Positions 1-12,002 of a stretch of 64,000 nucleotides of DNA are shown in pieces (position 1 is the first letter of the stretch; every line of letters begins with the position of its first letter). The DNA is from Podocnemis expansa. Taxonomy: Eukaryota; Chordata; Testudines; Podocnemididae. The translations under genes and the position numbers were made by a program. The notes under the pieces were generated by a model that saw only the letters and a program-made list of their open reading frames with translations, was not told the origin of the DNA and searched no databases. The stretch lies in assembly GCA_007922195.1 (NCBI GenBank), contig ML681981.1:17591861-17655860 (forward strand), given 5' to 3'.

Positions 1-480
1 CACACTGGCTGGGGATGGTCCCCCTCCCTCCAGCTTGCCCTGCTTACCTGGCAGTCTTGACTGGGGCAGCTCAGCCTCCTGCCAGAGCCTGGGAGTTGGA
101 GCTGGGGGGGGGGGCTAGTTTCAGCTCAACCACACAAGGGGCCCCAAGCCCTCAAACCCTTTACTTGGCTGCAGTGGCCAGTGGCTACCACTTCAGAGAC
201 TCCTTCTGACCCTGAGGATGTTGGGTGGGAAGGAGATTTAAATTTCAAAGAAGAGGTCTCTCTTGCCTGGAAATCGCCTTCAGGCCAGCAGGTCAGAGCT
301 GTGCTGCCCCACCCACACCTGCTGGCTACCTGAGGAGAAGCATGCCCGACCCCCCTCGCAGCCAGCCTGCTTCTAGTCCTCTCCTCCCTCCAGATGCAGC
401 CCTCACTGGGCCCGATCCATCCTTCAGCCGGCTCTAATGCGAGGCTCCCCAAAACGCGGGGCCCAGGGCAGCTGCTCCTT
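1..480. repeat. GC-rich repeat-like block at the window edge
   Basis: GC-rich with CTTACCTGGCAG, CAGCCTCCTGCCAGAGCC and a G run. It resembles the other GC-rich blocks but no firm alignment was made. No gene is supported. Confidence 0.25.
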
Positions 481-2302
481 CTGACCTACCCTAAGGACGG
501 CTCTGCGTGTAGCAAAGGATTATTACAGCTACTGAAGTGATAACCTGTATAGAACAGGCCTGCTTACCTAAGGGGAATACTGGCACCCCATAATACGTCA
601 GCCTCGGGAATATTTACTTCTCATAAATAAGGCAAACAAATTATGTACGAGTTTGATTGAAATTCTAATGGTTCATTTATACCCCCTGGTAATAAATTAT
701 TACTGACTAACTATTTGGAAGCTTAAGCATTTTGAGAAGATAGCCATAATTACACATCAGTCTTCAGTAGCATTGCACCACTTCAATAAAACAAGAGTTA
801 TCAGCAGTAAAGGAAGGAAGGAAAAAGAACACTTTTCCTCCATCTTCAGAAAGGAACAAAGGTGTTCTTGAAAGATTAAGATGTGTGTAAACCCATTTGT
901 GCAGACATATTAAACATTTTCACTTTGTCAGTCACAAAGTACTGCTAACTTTTAGCAATCTCTGTTCGCACCCCACCACACTACCAATTAACTTTTAAAA
1001 AATACATGACATGGCAAACATTTGCACACAGTAATAAAGAGATCAGGTTCAATACTAGTCCTGATGAAAAGAATCTTCACTCATAGAGGTCAACGAAAGT
1101 ACCCTGAGCATATTTTGACCACTATAATTTTTGAGACTGTGGGGCTTTCTGTTTGAGCTACTGAGACTGACTGTTTTACGGACCCAATGAAAAGACCTTG
1201 TCACTTTCCATCCCTCCACTTACAAATATCTTCCTTGTTTTTTAAGTGCAGATCTTTTATTTTGCTAGTGGGTACAGGACAGAAAAGAAAGTTATGTCTC
1301 ATTTCTTGATCATGCAGTGTTTTTTCCCTCATTTGGTCCTAAGGAAGGACTAAATAAAAATATCAGGCCTGGACCTAGTAAGACTTACAAACCATGACTA
1401 TGGACAATTTTAAGTAATCATCTACATCTGGAACATGTGCACACTGTAGTCATTTGGGTTATGGTTACTTTCAAAACCTTTTCTCTCTTGCAGCTTTCTA
1501 GCCAAGGTCATTACTCCATTCAAATCCTACTTGACTCTTGTGTATTAGATGTTACTGATTCTGCTGATTCATATTTTGTTTTCCCTTGGCTCTTCTTGCC
1601 TCTCTAGCCTTTACTTTTCCTAATTGTTCCTCTCCCTCTTCGGGGTCCTAGAAGTCTTTTATCCTTGTCCTTCCCCTCTTTTCCTTTACATCATATCTTT
1701 GGACAACCACACCCACTCTCATTGCTTCAAATATCATTTTACACTGAAATGAATATCTCCGCTGTCTCCCCACAACCAATTCCACATTTCAGTATGTTTC
1801 TGAAATTTTCAATGCTTTGTCAACAGTTTAAACTTAAAGGGAACTCCTTATTTTTCCTGGAAACTTTCTTCCCTTTCCCTTTCATCTGTCTCTGTTGAAA
1901 ACATCACAATCCTCTGTCATGGCAGTGCATGCCCTAAGGGATCAACTTCAACACTTCTATCTACTTTATCCAGATTGTGAGCAAAGCCTGAGGCTTTTTG
2001 CTTGACATTTATGAGATCTGACCTTTCTTTATAGGGTATTATTACATCTTACCTTAAATACTGCCTTCCCTGTCTCCCTGATAGCCCTACTGCTCCTCCA
2101 TGCCAATCCATTCAAATCAACTACAAAATTATTTAACAAGCATATCAATCTGACAGTACTCCTTCCCATTTCTCATTGGATCCTGATTCTCCACCATGTT
2201 ACTCCAGTTCTTCACCATTATAACTCAGCTGGGGTCAGTCAAGTCCACTGATGTAAAATACAATACAGTAGAAACTCAGATTCTTTGTCTTCACCTTCCA
2301 GA
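481..2302. other. Intronic DNA, no gene seen
   Basis: AT-rich intron of PCDH15 (or its continuation). I see no coding or repeat structure I can name. Confidence 0.6.
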
Positions 2303-2310
2303 CCCTAGTC

Positions 2311-2545
2311 CAGGAGCTCCCAAACTTTTTGTCATCATGACCTCATTTTAATGAAGTATTTCATGTTGTGACCCCAGACAGCATGGAGAACACTATCTTG
2401 CACAGTGTGACCCCACATGAATTACATATACAAGGTCATGCTGTGTAAGGCAAAATAGCATTCTCCACATATCACAGATTACTGTCACCCCATCTGTGAA
2501 TGGCATGACCCCATTTGGGGTCACAACTCAGTTTGAAAATTGCTG
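2311..2545. mobile_element. hAT-type MITE
   Basis: The ends CAGGAGCTCCCAAACTTT and CAGTTTGAAAATTGCTG are imperfect inverted repeats of the hAT type. The flanks CCCTAGTC (2303-2310) and CCATAGCC (2546-2553) agree at six of eight positions, consistent with an old 8-bp duplication. The interior has repeated TGTGACCCCA words. Noncoding. Confidence 0.65.
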
Positions 2546-2553
2546 CCATAGCC

Positions 2554-4629
2554 TATACTCCTTCCCACTTAACCAGTTTCTTTTCTTACTGCTTTGCCTT
2601 CTACCCAATTTGCTCAGCCTATGATGCCAGCCCTGATGGACTGTTTGCTTCTTTCTCTTGCACATGAAATGCTATTCCTGAGCTGTTCTATCAAGTCACT
2701 ACCCTTTCCTCATTCAGGGCCTGATCCTATAAAATATTTTAAATAAACTGTCCTCCTTCAAAAGGACTACACATCTGCTTAAAGGTAGGCCAGAGCATAA
2801 GTGCTTTCCTGGACTGTAGTCTCAAATACCTGCTCATTACTATTGCAGTTCCTTATAACAAAACAAAACAAAAAACATAACAAAACAAAAGAGTTTTGTA
2901 TTTTATTAAATGTATCTATCTATATTAAAACTCAGAAATAGTAGCTGCTGCACATAAGCTATTGCTCACTAAGCACAAAATCTTATTGATGTAATTCTTG
3001 TCTGTCTTTCTTCTACTTAGCCCTTCCTACTCTTCCATGCCTATTATCCCTTTTATTGCAGTCTGCCTGAAGTGAAATTGAAAGCTCTTCAGGACAAAGA
3101 CCAGGTTTTATTAGTATAGAGAGTTGCAAGCATGCTTTTGACAATATAAAATAATAAAAAAAAAATAGTAAATCAGGTAGTCTAACAGATCAAAGAAGAG
3201 ATTTTGCCTGTAAGCTTATATGCAGGGTTCAATATATTGTTTTCAGTATTGCATAACACTGTACACATATGAAACATATATGAAGTAGAAATTAATCATA
3301 TATATTAAAAATCTTACTTTTTTCACATTGTATTTTGTTCTGACATTTAGGGGTGACATTATAAAAATAATTTACATTTTCAGCCAAAGAAAAACTGAAA
3401 ATAGAAATAAAAATAGTGTGCAATTAGACTAACATTTTTACAGATAAACCTTGAAATCCAGTCAAACCACTGGTGAAATGCTTTTGGGGATAAAGGTGTA
3501 ATTGACAGCTCACTGATGATGCGAAGACAGCAATAACATGGCAGAAATCTCTCATTGCCAACAGCCAAGATTTTTGAACACTTTGCAACCCATAATTTAA
3601 ATTAAAAAAACTGTAACAGAGCAACTACTTGGGAGTCTTGAAAATGTTGGCTAAGACAAAATGTTTTGCTACAAATTCATAAGCATTAGTTATGATGGCA
3701 TTCCATTCTACAAACAAAGATTTAAAAATGTACACTGCTTAGTGGTTTAAGCTTCCATTTGAAACGCAGGTTTAAATCCCAATTTAGCTATTCATCCTAC
3801 AAGTTAGATAAATTGAGTTTACTATATAATATATATAAATTTTGTATTAATAATTTATAAATATGTCAAAATGTATAATATTTACAATATTAAATAACAT
3901 TATGATATTTATATTAAACTTGAATAATAAAATATTTTAATATTAAAATGTATAATATTAAGTAATATTAAAATTTATAATTTATCACTACTACATGAGA
4001 ACATTTCACAAGAATTTTTAAAAACTCAATTCATATCTTTTCGACATCACCATTTTAAAAAAATGGAATAGCACTTTTCGTAAGACTAAGAACTTGTCCC
4101 AGTGTCCTTTACCATCATTCCCACTCCGTATTTGTGCACTGTGGTCTGAAAAGAATTTTCATCTGGCAGATGTTTGTCATAGTCCCAGAAGCCTATGAAT
4201 GCTTGTGAAGCACTTTGGAAATATACTGCCTTGGTCTAGCACCATGCTGCTTAGGGATCTGGATTTTTCAGGGGTGTGGAGAATCCCTGAGCAACACAGT
4301 TATACCGATCTAACCTCCAATATAGACAGTGTTATGTCAACAGGAGCATTTCTCCTGGTGACACTGTTCCTGCCTTTGAGGAGGCTTGTCCATCAGCATA
4401 GGTAGACTCTTCACTAAGTTGTCTACAGCAATGCCTCTGCATCACTCAAGCACTGTAAAAGTAAGCAAGCTCACAATCACCCAACAAATTTTAACAATCC
4501 CCCCAAATCACTTCCAATCTCCCATTTTGTACCCAGACTACTATTTGTACACAAACCTTAATCTGAGAAGACTTACTTTATATTGTGACAGTCCCTCAGT
4601 TATGGACAACAACAAACAGTTTTTCAGTG
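2554..4629. other. Intronic DNA with an AT-rich tract
   Basis: Includes an almost pure A/T stretch at about 3815-3990 (ATATTAAAT-like words). No gene seen. Confidence 0.6.
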
Positions 4630-4925
4630 GTTAAAATGCAATCTGGTGGGCACTGGAACCCTCAATCTCTGGGCCCCAGCCAACTCCTGACCCCCCCCCA
4701 ATCCTTCCCCTTACCTGGCCAGAGCTGCTCCCTGGCCAGGCCACTCCTGCACTGAGCTCACATCTGTGCATGCTCAGGGTGCAAGATCTGAAAACTTGTC
4801 CAGCCTGGATGCAGCTTCCAGGCTGGGGCACAGTGGAACATCCGTTCCACCCAACTTTTCTATTTTGGGGGGCCCTGGAACTCTGCCCCCTCAAATTAGG
4901 GGGCCCTGGAACTGTGTTCTGGGAC
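4630..4925. repeat. GC-rich interspersed repeat, copy 1
   Basis: Contains CTTACCTGGCCAGAGC and, later, TTTCTATTTTGGGGGGCCCTGGAAC. The second motif recurs at about 15570. Noncoding, class unknown. Confidence 0.4.
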
Positions 4926-5203
4926 AGTCCACCTTATTTTAATCCCTGAGTTTGTTAGACCTTCCAGTGCTAGGTTCAAGCGGCATCCTTTGCCACAAGA
5001 AATTTGTTAGTCTTTGTAAATACCACAGGACTCCTTATTTGTTTCACCACAACAGTAATTTTGGCTCTTTAATTAATATTATATAATTTAGAGTTCTGAA
5101 CTCAATAAGTTTTACATATATTTCAGTCATTCCTTCAAGTTACAAGCACAAATATGGTTGGGCACAGAGTAATGATTTGTGTGTGTGGGGGGGGGGTGTA
5201 CGT

Positions 5204-5205
<2 letters not shown>

Positions 5206-5253
<48 letters not shown>
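5206..5253. repeat. (CA)n microsatellite
   Basis: Twenty-four CA units preceded by a GT/G-rich stretch. The long valine/cysteine frames across it are artefacts. Confidence 0.97.
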
Positions 5254-5254
<1 letters not shown>

Positions 5255-5715
5255 GCATAGCTCTGTGTAAATCCAATTTGTGCCTGCAGCTTGAAGGAAC
5301 ATGTATATTTTGGGAACAGTTGTTTGCAACCTGATTTTTTAATGTCAGGAAGCGTTAAAAAACTGTTGACTTTTTCTGAGCACTGAATATGGCCATACAG
5401 AATCCATGAGTCATGTAAGCTTGTGACGTTTGGCCTGATGCAGTTTATTTTTAATGACATCATCCTCAGCAATCACATTCAGCATACTCCCACTGAACAG
5501 AATTACCACTTGGTCTATGACAATTTTGAAGTAAGGACAAGCTTTTCTCCAAATTGTCATTTGTTTCTCAGGACAGTGTTCTAAGGGAACAAGGTGGGTG
5601 ATTGCTTGAAAGTATTCATGCTTTTAGTTGATGTTTATTTTTAAAGCAGAGCTGTAATTTTGAATGTACAGCCTAGTAATTGTGATTATTTTATGGAAAC
5701 GACAATATTTTCTTA

Positions 5716-5895
5716 ACGAGACAAGTGGGTGAGCTACAATATTTTATTGGACCACATTCTGTTGGTGAAAGAGACAAGTGTTCAAGCTACATGGAGAGGA
5801 GAACTTATGGGTAGCTAAAAGCTTGTCATTCTTGCCAAAAGAAGTTGGTCCAATAAAAGATATTACCTTACCCATCTTGTGTATCTAATATCCTG
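5716..5895. repeat. Fold-back pair of retroelement tail sequences
   Basis: The right arm reads GTTGGTCCAATAAAAGATAT, TACCTTACCCATCTTGT and AATATCCTGGGGC. The left arm carries the inverted equivalent: ACAAGTGGGTGAGCTACAAT, ATTTTATTGGACCA, TCTGTTGGTGAAAGAG. The arms face each other with about 5-10 bases between them. The tail type (ends near a GACTAACA/GGCTAC-like motif in related copies) resembles the Penelope tail at 18225-18446, but the family assignment is tentative. Confidence 0.55.
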
Positions 5896-7629
5896 GGGCT
5901 GACACAAATACACTAACACTAAAAACATCATTTTCTAAAGTGATATCAACACCAGTTTAAGTGAGAGCAGGATGTGGACCCTGTTTCTATCGATGATCTA
6001 TCTCCTTTTTTAAGAGACAGACATTTTTCCAGTTTTCTTTTACTCCTGCTGGCACTCCATAGTCAAAACAGCTAAGGGAGTGTGTGTTGATAATGGTGCA
6101 TTATCAGCAGAATTATTTTCTATGTTCCACTCAGTCCCACCTGTACAAACTCATTTAAAACTACAGGGGTGAATGAATTCTCTTCTATTTTATTCAGCCC
6201 TTGCAGCACCATTGCTGACATAGTGTGCTGCAGGCACTCACTACCTTAGTTTGCCTTCTCTCAGGGCCCCTAAAGAACTCCACACAGTCCATAAGATATA
6301 AAAAATTCCCCATTAGGATTCTAATTTATGTAATTAAAAACATACTTTAAATAAAGTCCTTGGGCTCTGAAGTTTGTACAACCCTCCTCCCTGGGTCAGG
6401 AATTCTCATTTCTAACTTTTCTGGTCTTTAACATTTCCCATTGGCTCAAGGGATACACAGCCTTTCTTCTTGGAGACTACAAAGGAGTTTTGGGGTATGC
6501 TTCTCCCCCAAAAGATCTTCTCTCTTTTAGAGTACCTTCCTGCATCTGAGCCATGATGGTCTTTTATTAGGGTCAGATACTCATTCAATTAACTGAGTAG
6601 AGATGCTAGCTCCCTTTAAATTAGCTTCTCACATGCAACTTGAGCTTAGACTTCCCTTAACTGGGACAGCAACCCCCAAGGATAAAGTTCTTATATCACC
6701 CTCATCACTGTAATACCTCAATGCAATGAGGAGATCCCTTGAAGATAATGGGGAATAACCGAGGACCTGATTTGGTCTGCAACACTTTTATCAATAGCAA
6801 TGATATACAAGAAAGAAAAGAAACCATTGTGATTTTTGTAACTACTTTTTCAAGCCTGGATGCTTTTAATTAGATACGTCCAATATCCAAATTCTTCTCC
6901 ATCTATTCAAATATATTAATCATCTGCAGTTCATGCAGAATAACACTTAATATGGAATTAGTTAAGATAAAAACCTGGAATCTGGCACTGCTAATTTGGA
7001 ATGACTTTGTCAATTAGAACTGCAGCTAAGTAGTTTTACCTGAAGTGATGAAACAGACTAATTATTATCACCCAATTAAGATATAATTAGATGAAAAAAG
7101 TACCAAAAATTGATGAATGTCACAGTGAATGATCTTTCATCTTAATACAAGTTTAAAGACAGATGCTTTATAACAGCTAAGAAAAGGTGGCTTTTTGTTT
7201 TGTTTTGTTTTTTTTACAATAGTCAGTCATTCATTACCCATCTGTCTTGTGACACCTCTTAATGTCAAAGCAAGCCCTAAAATACAAATAGTCTAGTAGG
7301 ATAAAACAGTTAAACAACTTTAATTCAACAGAAAAAAATAAAAGAATTTATTCCTTCAAAATTTTCCTTTTTTCCCCTCCAACTCAGAAAGTGTCTTAAT
7401 ACTTGTTAATCATTAATTGAAAGTTAAACTATCAACCATTTAAAAATTATTAAATTGTTTTCTTTTTAATATCTAAGGAGAGAGAATTCTTCTTTAGATT
7501 TTAGCTAACCTTTATGGGTTTCTGTTTTTATATTTAAGGATTAGTTTAATTTTCAACTTTTATTTTTAAATTAAAGCAGCAGGATATTGAAAGATTCATT
7601 AATGTTAACTTTATTTTCTGTTGTAGTTT

Positions 7630-7646
7630 CTTTTTTTTTTTTTTTT
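7630..7646. repeat. Poly(T) tract
   Basis: A run of T followed by CAG on the plus strand; it resembles an acceptor but is on the wrong strand for PCDH15. Confidence 0.85.
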
Positions 7647-9374
7647 CAGTTCCAGATGGATTAAAATAATTCTGTATAGGATTCTATTTATCTCCATAAC
7701 AACTTATATGGACTCATTTAGACAGACAGACAGACATAATGGATATGTATATACATGTAGAAACATATCTAAATAATATATTTCTATTACTATACATATT
7801 GGTAACATCAACTTTTGATGATGTTATTGAATTAACATTTCTTCAGGGGTTTTTTTTGCTAAATTTTATGCATTTATTTTCCTCTTATGTGGCTTAGTTT
7901 ATATACAGAGAGAAAGAATAGACATGCACAAAACAATCAAAACAGCAAAGAGGCATGCACAAAACAATTCTGTAATATTTAATCTATATATATTGTCTGT
8001 TGATTAGAACTGGCTAAAAACTTTCCCAGGGACAAATTAGATTTCCATCAGAGAATGCAGATTTGCAAAAATCAAAACATTTTGCTGGAACATATTGATT
8101 TCAACTAAATTTTCATGGAAAATTATCAAAACACTTCATTTTTATAATGACAGTTAAAACATTTAGACTTTTCTATTCAGTAGGAGCCAAAATGATAAAA
8201 ATGAAAAAAATGATACAATAAGATCAAAATGAAATATTCTGAATTATTTCTTTTTGTGAACAACTCAGATTTTGACTTTTCATCTCCATTTGGTATAAAA
8301 AACAGATTTTGAGGTATCAGAATTTATCACAGGACAAAAAATCAGTTTTCAGCAAGTTCTACTATTGATAGATTGGCTTCTAAGCTTCCTCTCTTCTGGA
8401 CTTGTCCACACTGGTCACTGGATCTACAGCTATCTTGTAATGAATAGGAAAAGAAGGGAAGATGGCTATCATACAGGTGGAGGGAGCCTTGACCCAGGCC
8501 CCATGGACTGTGACCTAAACAATTTATCAAGATTAGTGCTGTAGCTGTGGAGGAGTTAAAGTCAATAATTGTAGCACCCCTCATAGCATCTACAAAGTCA
8601 TACACCATGAAACTGCTCCCATTAGTGGATATATTGGTTAATCTGAGATGTCCAACTCTAAATCAAATATAGATTTGATCTGTGAGGAATTTGCAGTTTA
8701 CTTCATGGATAAAACTTCTCTGAGTCTGTCAAGGCTCTAACTGCAGAGGAATTCCAAAAGGCAGAAATATGGAGCTGTCTCTTTTCCACTTTCACCCAGT
8801 TTTGCTCCCTGAACTTCTAGAAATACCATGTGTGTGTGCTCTATTGTATCCATATTGTTCCTATCCTTTGAATGAACCTCCCAAACTCTGCAAGGTATGC
8901 TAATGTCCTTTGTAACACCAGAACTGCATACCTCACTAATGTCCTTAATAACAACTACACTGAATGCTGAAGTCACTTAAGGACAACAACATTTCAAGAA
9001 ACATCAACTTCAGATGGATATTTAAGTAATTAGTTTCAGAATATCATCAAGATATCAAGATTTTCACAATGATTTGACAACAAATGATGGGAGTTCTGAT
9101 CCATGAAGATTAATCCCTCTTCAGCACAATGAATGGCTCATTTTGCATAGTATTACTCCCTCAGGGCAGAGAATAGACACATAAACAGCCACTGTGCTCC
9201 CAGGCACACAAATTGGAGAAATCAATGATGGAAACTTGCCTAGAGTGAACTCTTTTAGCTGAGCCTGAGGACTAGTCAAGCCCATCCTTCAAGCAGATTA
9301 ATGAGCTCAAATGCGTTGTGTTAGGCCTGCTGAATTTGCTGAAGGAAGCCATCAGGCCAGTTTTAAAGCTCAAC

Positions 9375-9396
9375 AGTAGCAGCAGCAGCAGCAGCA
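9375..9396. repeat. (AGC)n microsatellite
   Basis: Seven AGC units, noncoding. Confidence 0.9.
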
Positions 9397-9399
9397 ATT

Positions 9400-9660
9400 A
9401 TTCGTACACCTGCCTTGTTTCCAGCCTTGCCTTCTCCTTGTTCTCACCATTGCTCCTAGTTTTATTCCTGTCCTGTTCCAATCCACTTCAGTCTTGTTTC
9501 CTTCCTCCTGCCTCCAGCTCTGCCTCTGGATTCAATATCTGGGTTCTGACCCTGGGTTTCTGACTCCAGCTTTCACACTTAATTCCAGTCCCTGACTCCT
9601 GCTCCAACCAGTAGGCTTGACTCCTACTACAACCACTAGCTCTATTTTTGACACCACGAA
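9400..9660 (+). repeat. CT-rich interspersed repeat fragment
   Basis: Repeated short phrases such as GACTCCAGC, CCTGACTCCTGC and CTTGACTCCTAC, of the same style as 48380-48560. Probably an LTR-like fragment; no protein. Confidence 0.3.
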
Positions 9661-10049
9661 AGAAAGGTATCAGGGAGATATTAGGATGGGGTTACTGCTC
9701 TAATCTCCATCCAAAGTAGCCACGAGAGCTAGGCCAGCAAAGGTACATGTGCACTGAACACTACAAAGGGCACAGCAGAGCTACCCAGGTTTGTGCTTCC
9801 CTATGATAGTAAAGGCATTGTGTCTTAGGCACAATGGATCTAAGAATGGCTGCCAGTATTAAGCACCTCATCAGCCCTTCCATGTAACCTCAATAGTTGG
9901 CAAGACATTATTAAATCCTTAGAACATAGACTGCTTTTTCTTCTGTGTTCTATAGATAGTTCAAAGCATCAATGACATTAATCAAATAATGTATAATAAT
10001 AATTAATGAATATTGCTGCAATTGACCTGAATTTTAGTAGTACTCTGTA

Positions 10050-10820
10050 GTCATCCTTGGGGAGGAAGGGGTTAACACTCTGGTCAGTGAGTCCCAGGAC
10101 AGCCAATAGCAACAAAGCACAGGTTTTTGAACTGAAGCAGCAGCCTTGCCTGTTCCTGTTTGGATGCAGCAGAGATCCTGGAAGGATCAGAAGGAGGCCG
10201 GAGAGAGGCCTGAGGAAGGATCCAGTGACATCCTTACCAACGATAAGCTCAAGTTGTTGCTGATAGGGGCATGAGTAGAACGGGAAATGTCTGCTTAGAT
10301 GCGGTCAGGGTGGGGGTTTTTTGCTGTTGGTTTGTTTTTGGATTCCTTTGTGCTGAGCACATGTACCCCCACCCCCTACCCTGTAACTACCTAAATTAAA
10401 TCCCAGAGAAGCAACTCTCTGTGTTTCTTAACTATTCTTTTTAATTAAAGATTTTGCCTTTTAAGTAAGCTCTAGTTCTGTATCCTGAAAGGCAAGAGGT
10501 TTGTGTGCATGTGCCTCAGACGGCACAGCCAGCTACTAAAGGGGATTCTGTCCCAGGTCCAGCTCATATTCCACCTAGGGTTCAGTCACTCTCCTGAGAA
10601 AGGAATAAAAGTGATTGAGAACACCTCACAGGAAGCAATTCCCAAGTGTGCCTTCCTGGGTTTCAAGAGGTTTTTGCATTTGTGTGGTGGCAGCAATACC
10701 ACTCCAAGGCCAGAAATTGGTGGCCTTGAAGAGTGTTAAGATCAGGCTTTAAGGCCAGTGGGTTTTAAGGTCTGTTGCGGGCCCCCATCTTCTGCACTCA
10801 GAGTGCCAGAGGGGGAAACA
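10050..10820 (+). repeat. Unclassified interspersed repeat
   Basis: Compositionally different from the flanks, with TTAACTATTC, ATTAAAGATTTTGCC, GGCACAGCCAGCTACTAA, TTCCTGGGTTTCAAGAGG and GGTGGCAGCAATACC in a long noncoding block. It looks like an inserted repeat of unknown class. No TSD or inverted ends were found. Confidence 0.35.
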
Positions 10821-11885
10821 GCCTTAACAAACTCCTTTCATAGATCTTAAACATATAACTGGCCAGATTCTGAGCTGCTGTAAATTAGCCTAAATCCACT
10901 GACTTCAAAGGAGCATTTGATTAACCAACTGCAGGTCTCTTCCATATTGTGTTAGGATTTTTTACCAAGGGATAGAACAATCAGAATATATTTAACAGCT
11001 GCTATATAAGCATACTTTTAGTATTTCAGTGCTTCACAATTGTTATGTACTGTGTTTAACCATGTTATTACTGATTTATATGGAACGCTGTGTCAAAATA
11101 TTACCACTAGCTTTTAATTTGCATTGCAGACACTCTCACAGAATACTACTTCCTGAGCATCTGGTATCTACTTTCTAATACACCAAACATTAACAATTAA
11201 AATTAAGCCCTTCTGGCAGAATATCTTTGGCTTACATTGCCCTCAGCGTATCATTTGGTCACCAACGTTCATGAACCCCTAGATTACACAAACACGTATT
11301 ACCCCCCAGAATAGCTAACAAGTCAAAAAGTGTGCACAGTTCTGTCAATCAAATGCTTCGCTAGGGAACAGTGATATAAAACCAGTGTCAGAAATAAACT
11401 TCATCCCCAGATCAACCAAGCTCAATTCAAATATTGTATTTCCAAAGAAGGCTACTGATGAGCTGTGCTGTTTTGTAAAACACTCGTGTGTCACATAGGT
11501 TGGAAACTCATAATGACTGCAAATCAAGGAAATGACAAGCTTGCAATGTTGTATTTTGTTTCTTTTTAAGCCGCAGAGCTGTTCCAAATGCAAATGGTCA
11601 CAGGTTTGCTTCCTGCCTACTCTTTTTATCATCTGTTCCGTGAAGTTGGATAACTTCCCATCAAAAAGAAGCTGTATCATTAATTTGTCAGCCTTGGGAA
11701 AATTATTGAAATGCAGTCTATGTCCATGATGACAAAAGACAGGCGGAGGTAAAAAAAAATTATGAGAGCTACTGATGTGAGAGACTCCTAGTAATCTCCT
11801 TTGTTGCTTAGAAGGTTAGATTGCTTATGAGAGTTAAAGATTTCTCCCTCTTGGGTAAACTGTGTTAACAAAACCATTTGCTTAC
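10821..11885. other. Intronic DNA downstream of the 11886 exon
   Basis: Contains a 111-codon minus-strand open frame (11345-11680) without recognisable domains or splice logic. Otherwise nothing seen. Confidence 0.55.
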
Positions 11886-12002
11886 CGGAGGATCCTGATC
11901 TTCAGCTGAAACTGTGGTGATAACAGTGCCCTTGACTGCATCGGGAGCAACCATTCCCCTATAGAGAGTTTTGCTAAATACTGGGGAGTAATCATTCATA
12001 TC
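11886..12002 (-). CDS. PCDH15: PCDH15 exon: repeat linker and start of a cadherin repeat (about EC9)
   Basis: The exon has 117 bp, 39 codons, phase 0. The acceptor TTTTGCAG ends at 12003 and the donor GTAAG starts at 11885. It starts with [10 protein letters not shown], the calcium-binding linker joining two cadherin repeats. It continues with [11 protein letters not shown] and ends on the acidic calcium site SAEDQDPP. This is the expected continuation after TVTVRVK of the exon at 50544-50768, and the residues correspond to PCDH15 EC9. The frame is clean. The following exon is not recognisable in the remaining 11.9 kb and is presumably to the left of this window. Confidence 0.93.

Larger units (their letters stand above)
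5896..9399. other. Intronic DNA
   Basis: Mostly AT-rich and featureless. Bases 6840-7150 are rich in ATTA/TAAT words (see findings). Bases 8342-8608 have an open minus-strand frame with no family I recognise. Confidence 0.55.

Noticed and set aside
5135..5472. Frames rich in Val-Cys
   Set aside because: Translation of the (CA)n microsatellite.
7721..7734. Short (GACA) repeat considered as a CRISPR-like or satellite array
   Set aside because: Only three to four units with no spacers; a plain microsatellite.
8342..8608. 88-codon minus-strand frame
   Set aside because: No recognisable protein features; most likely chance or a very old repeat.
11345..11680. 111-codon open frame on the minus strand
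   Set aside because: No domain, no family resemblance, no exon borders; it lies in the intron next to a real PCDH15 exon.
1..11885. Search for the next PCDH15 exon (rest of EC9)
   Set aside because: No matching minus-strand block with proper splice sites was found; probably outside the window.
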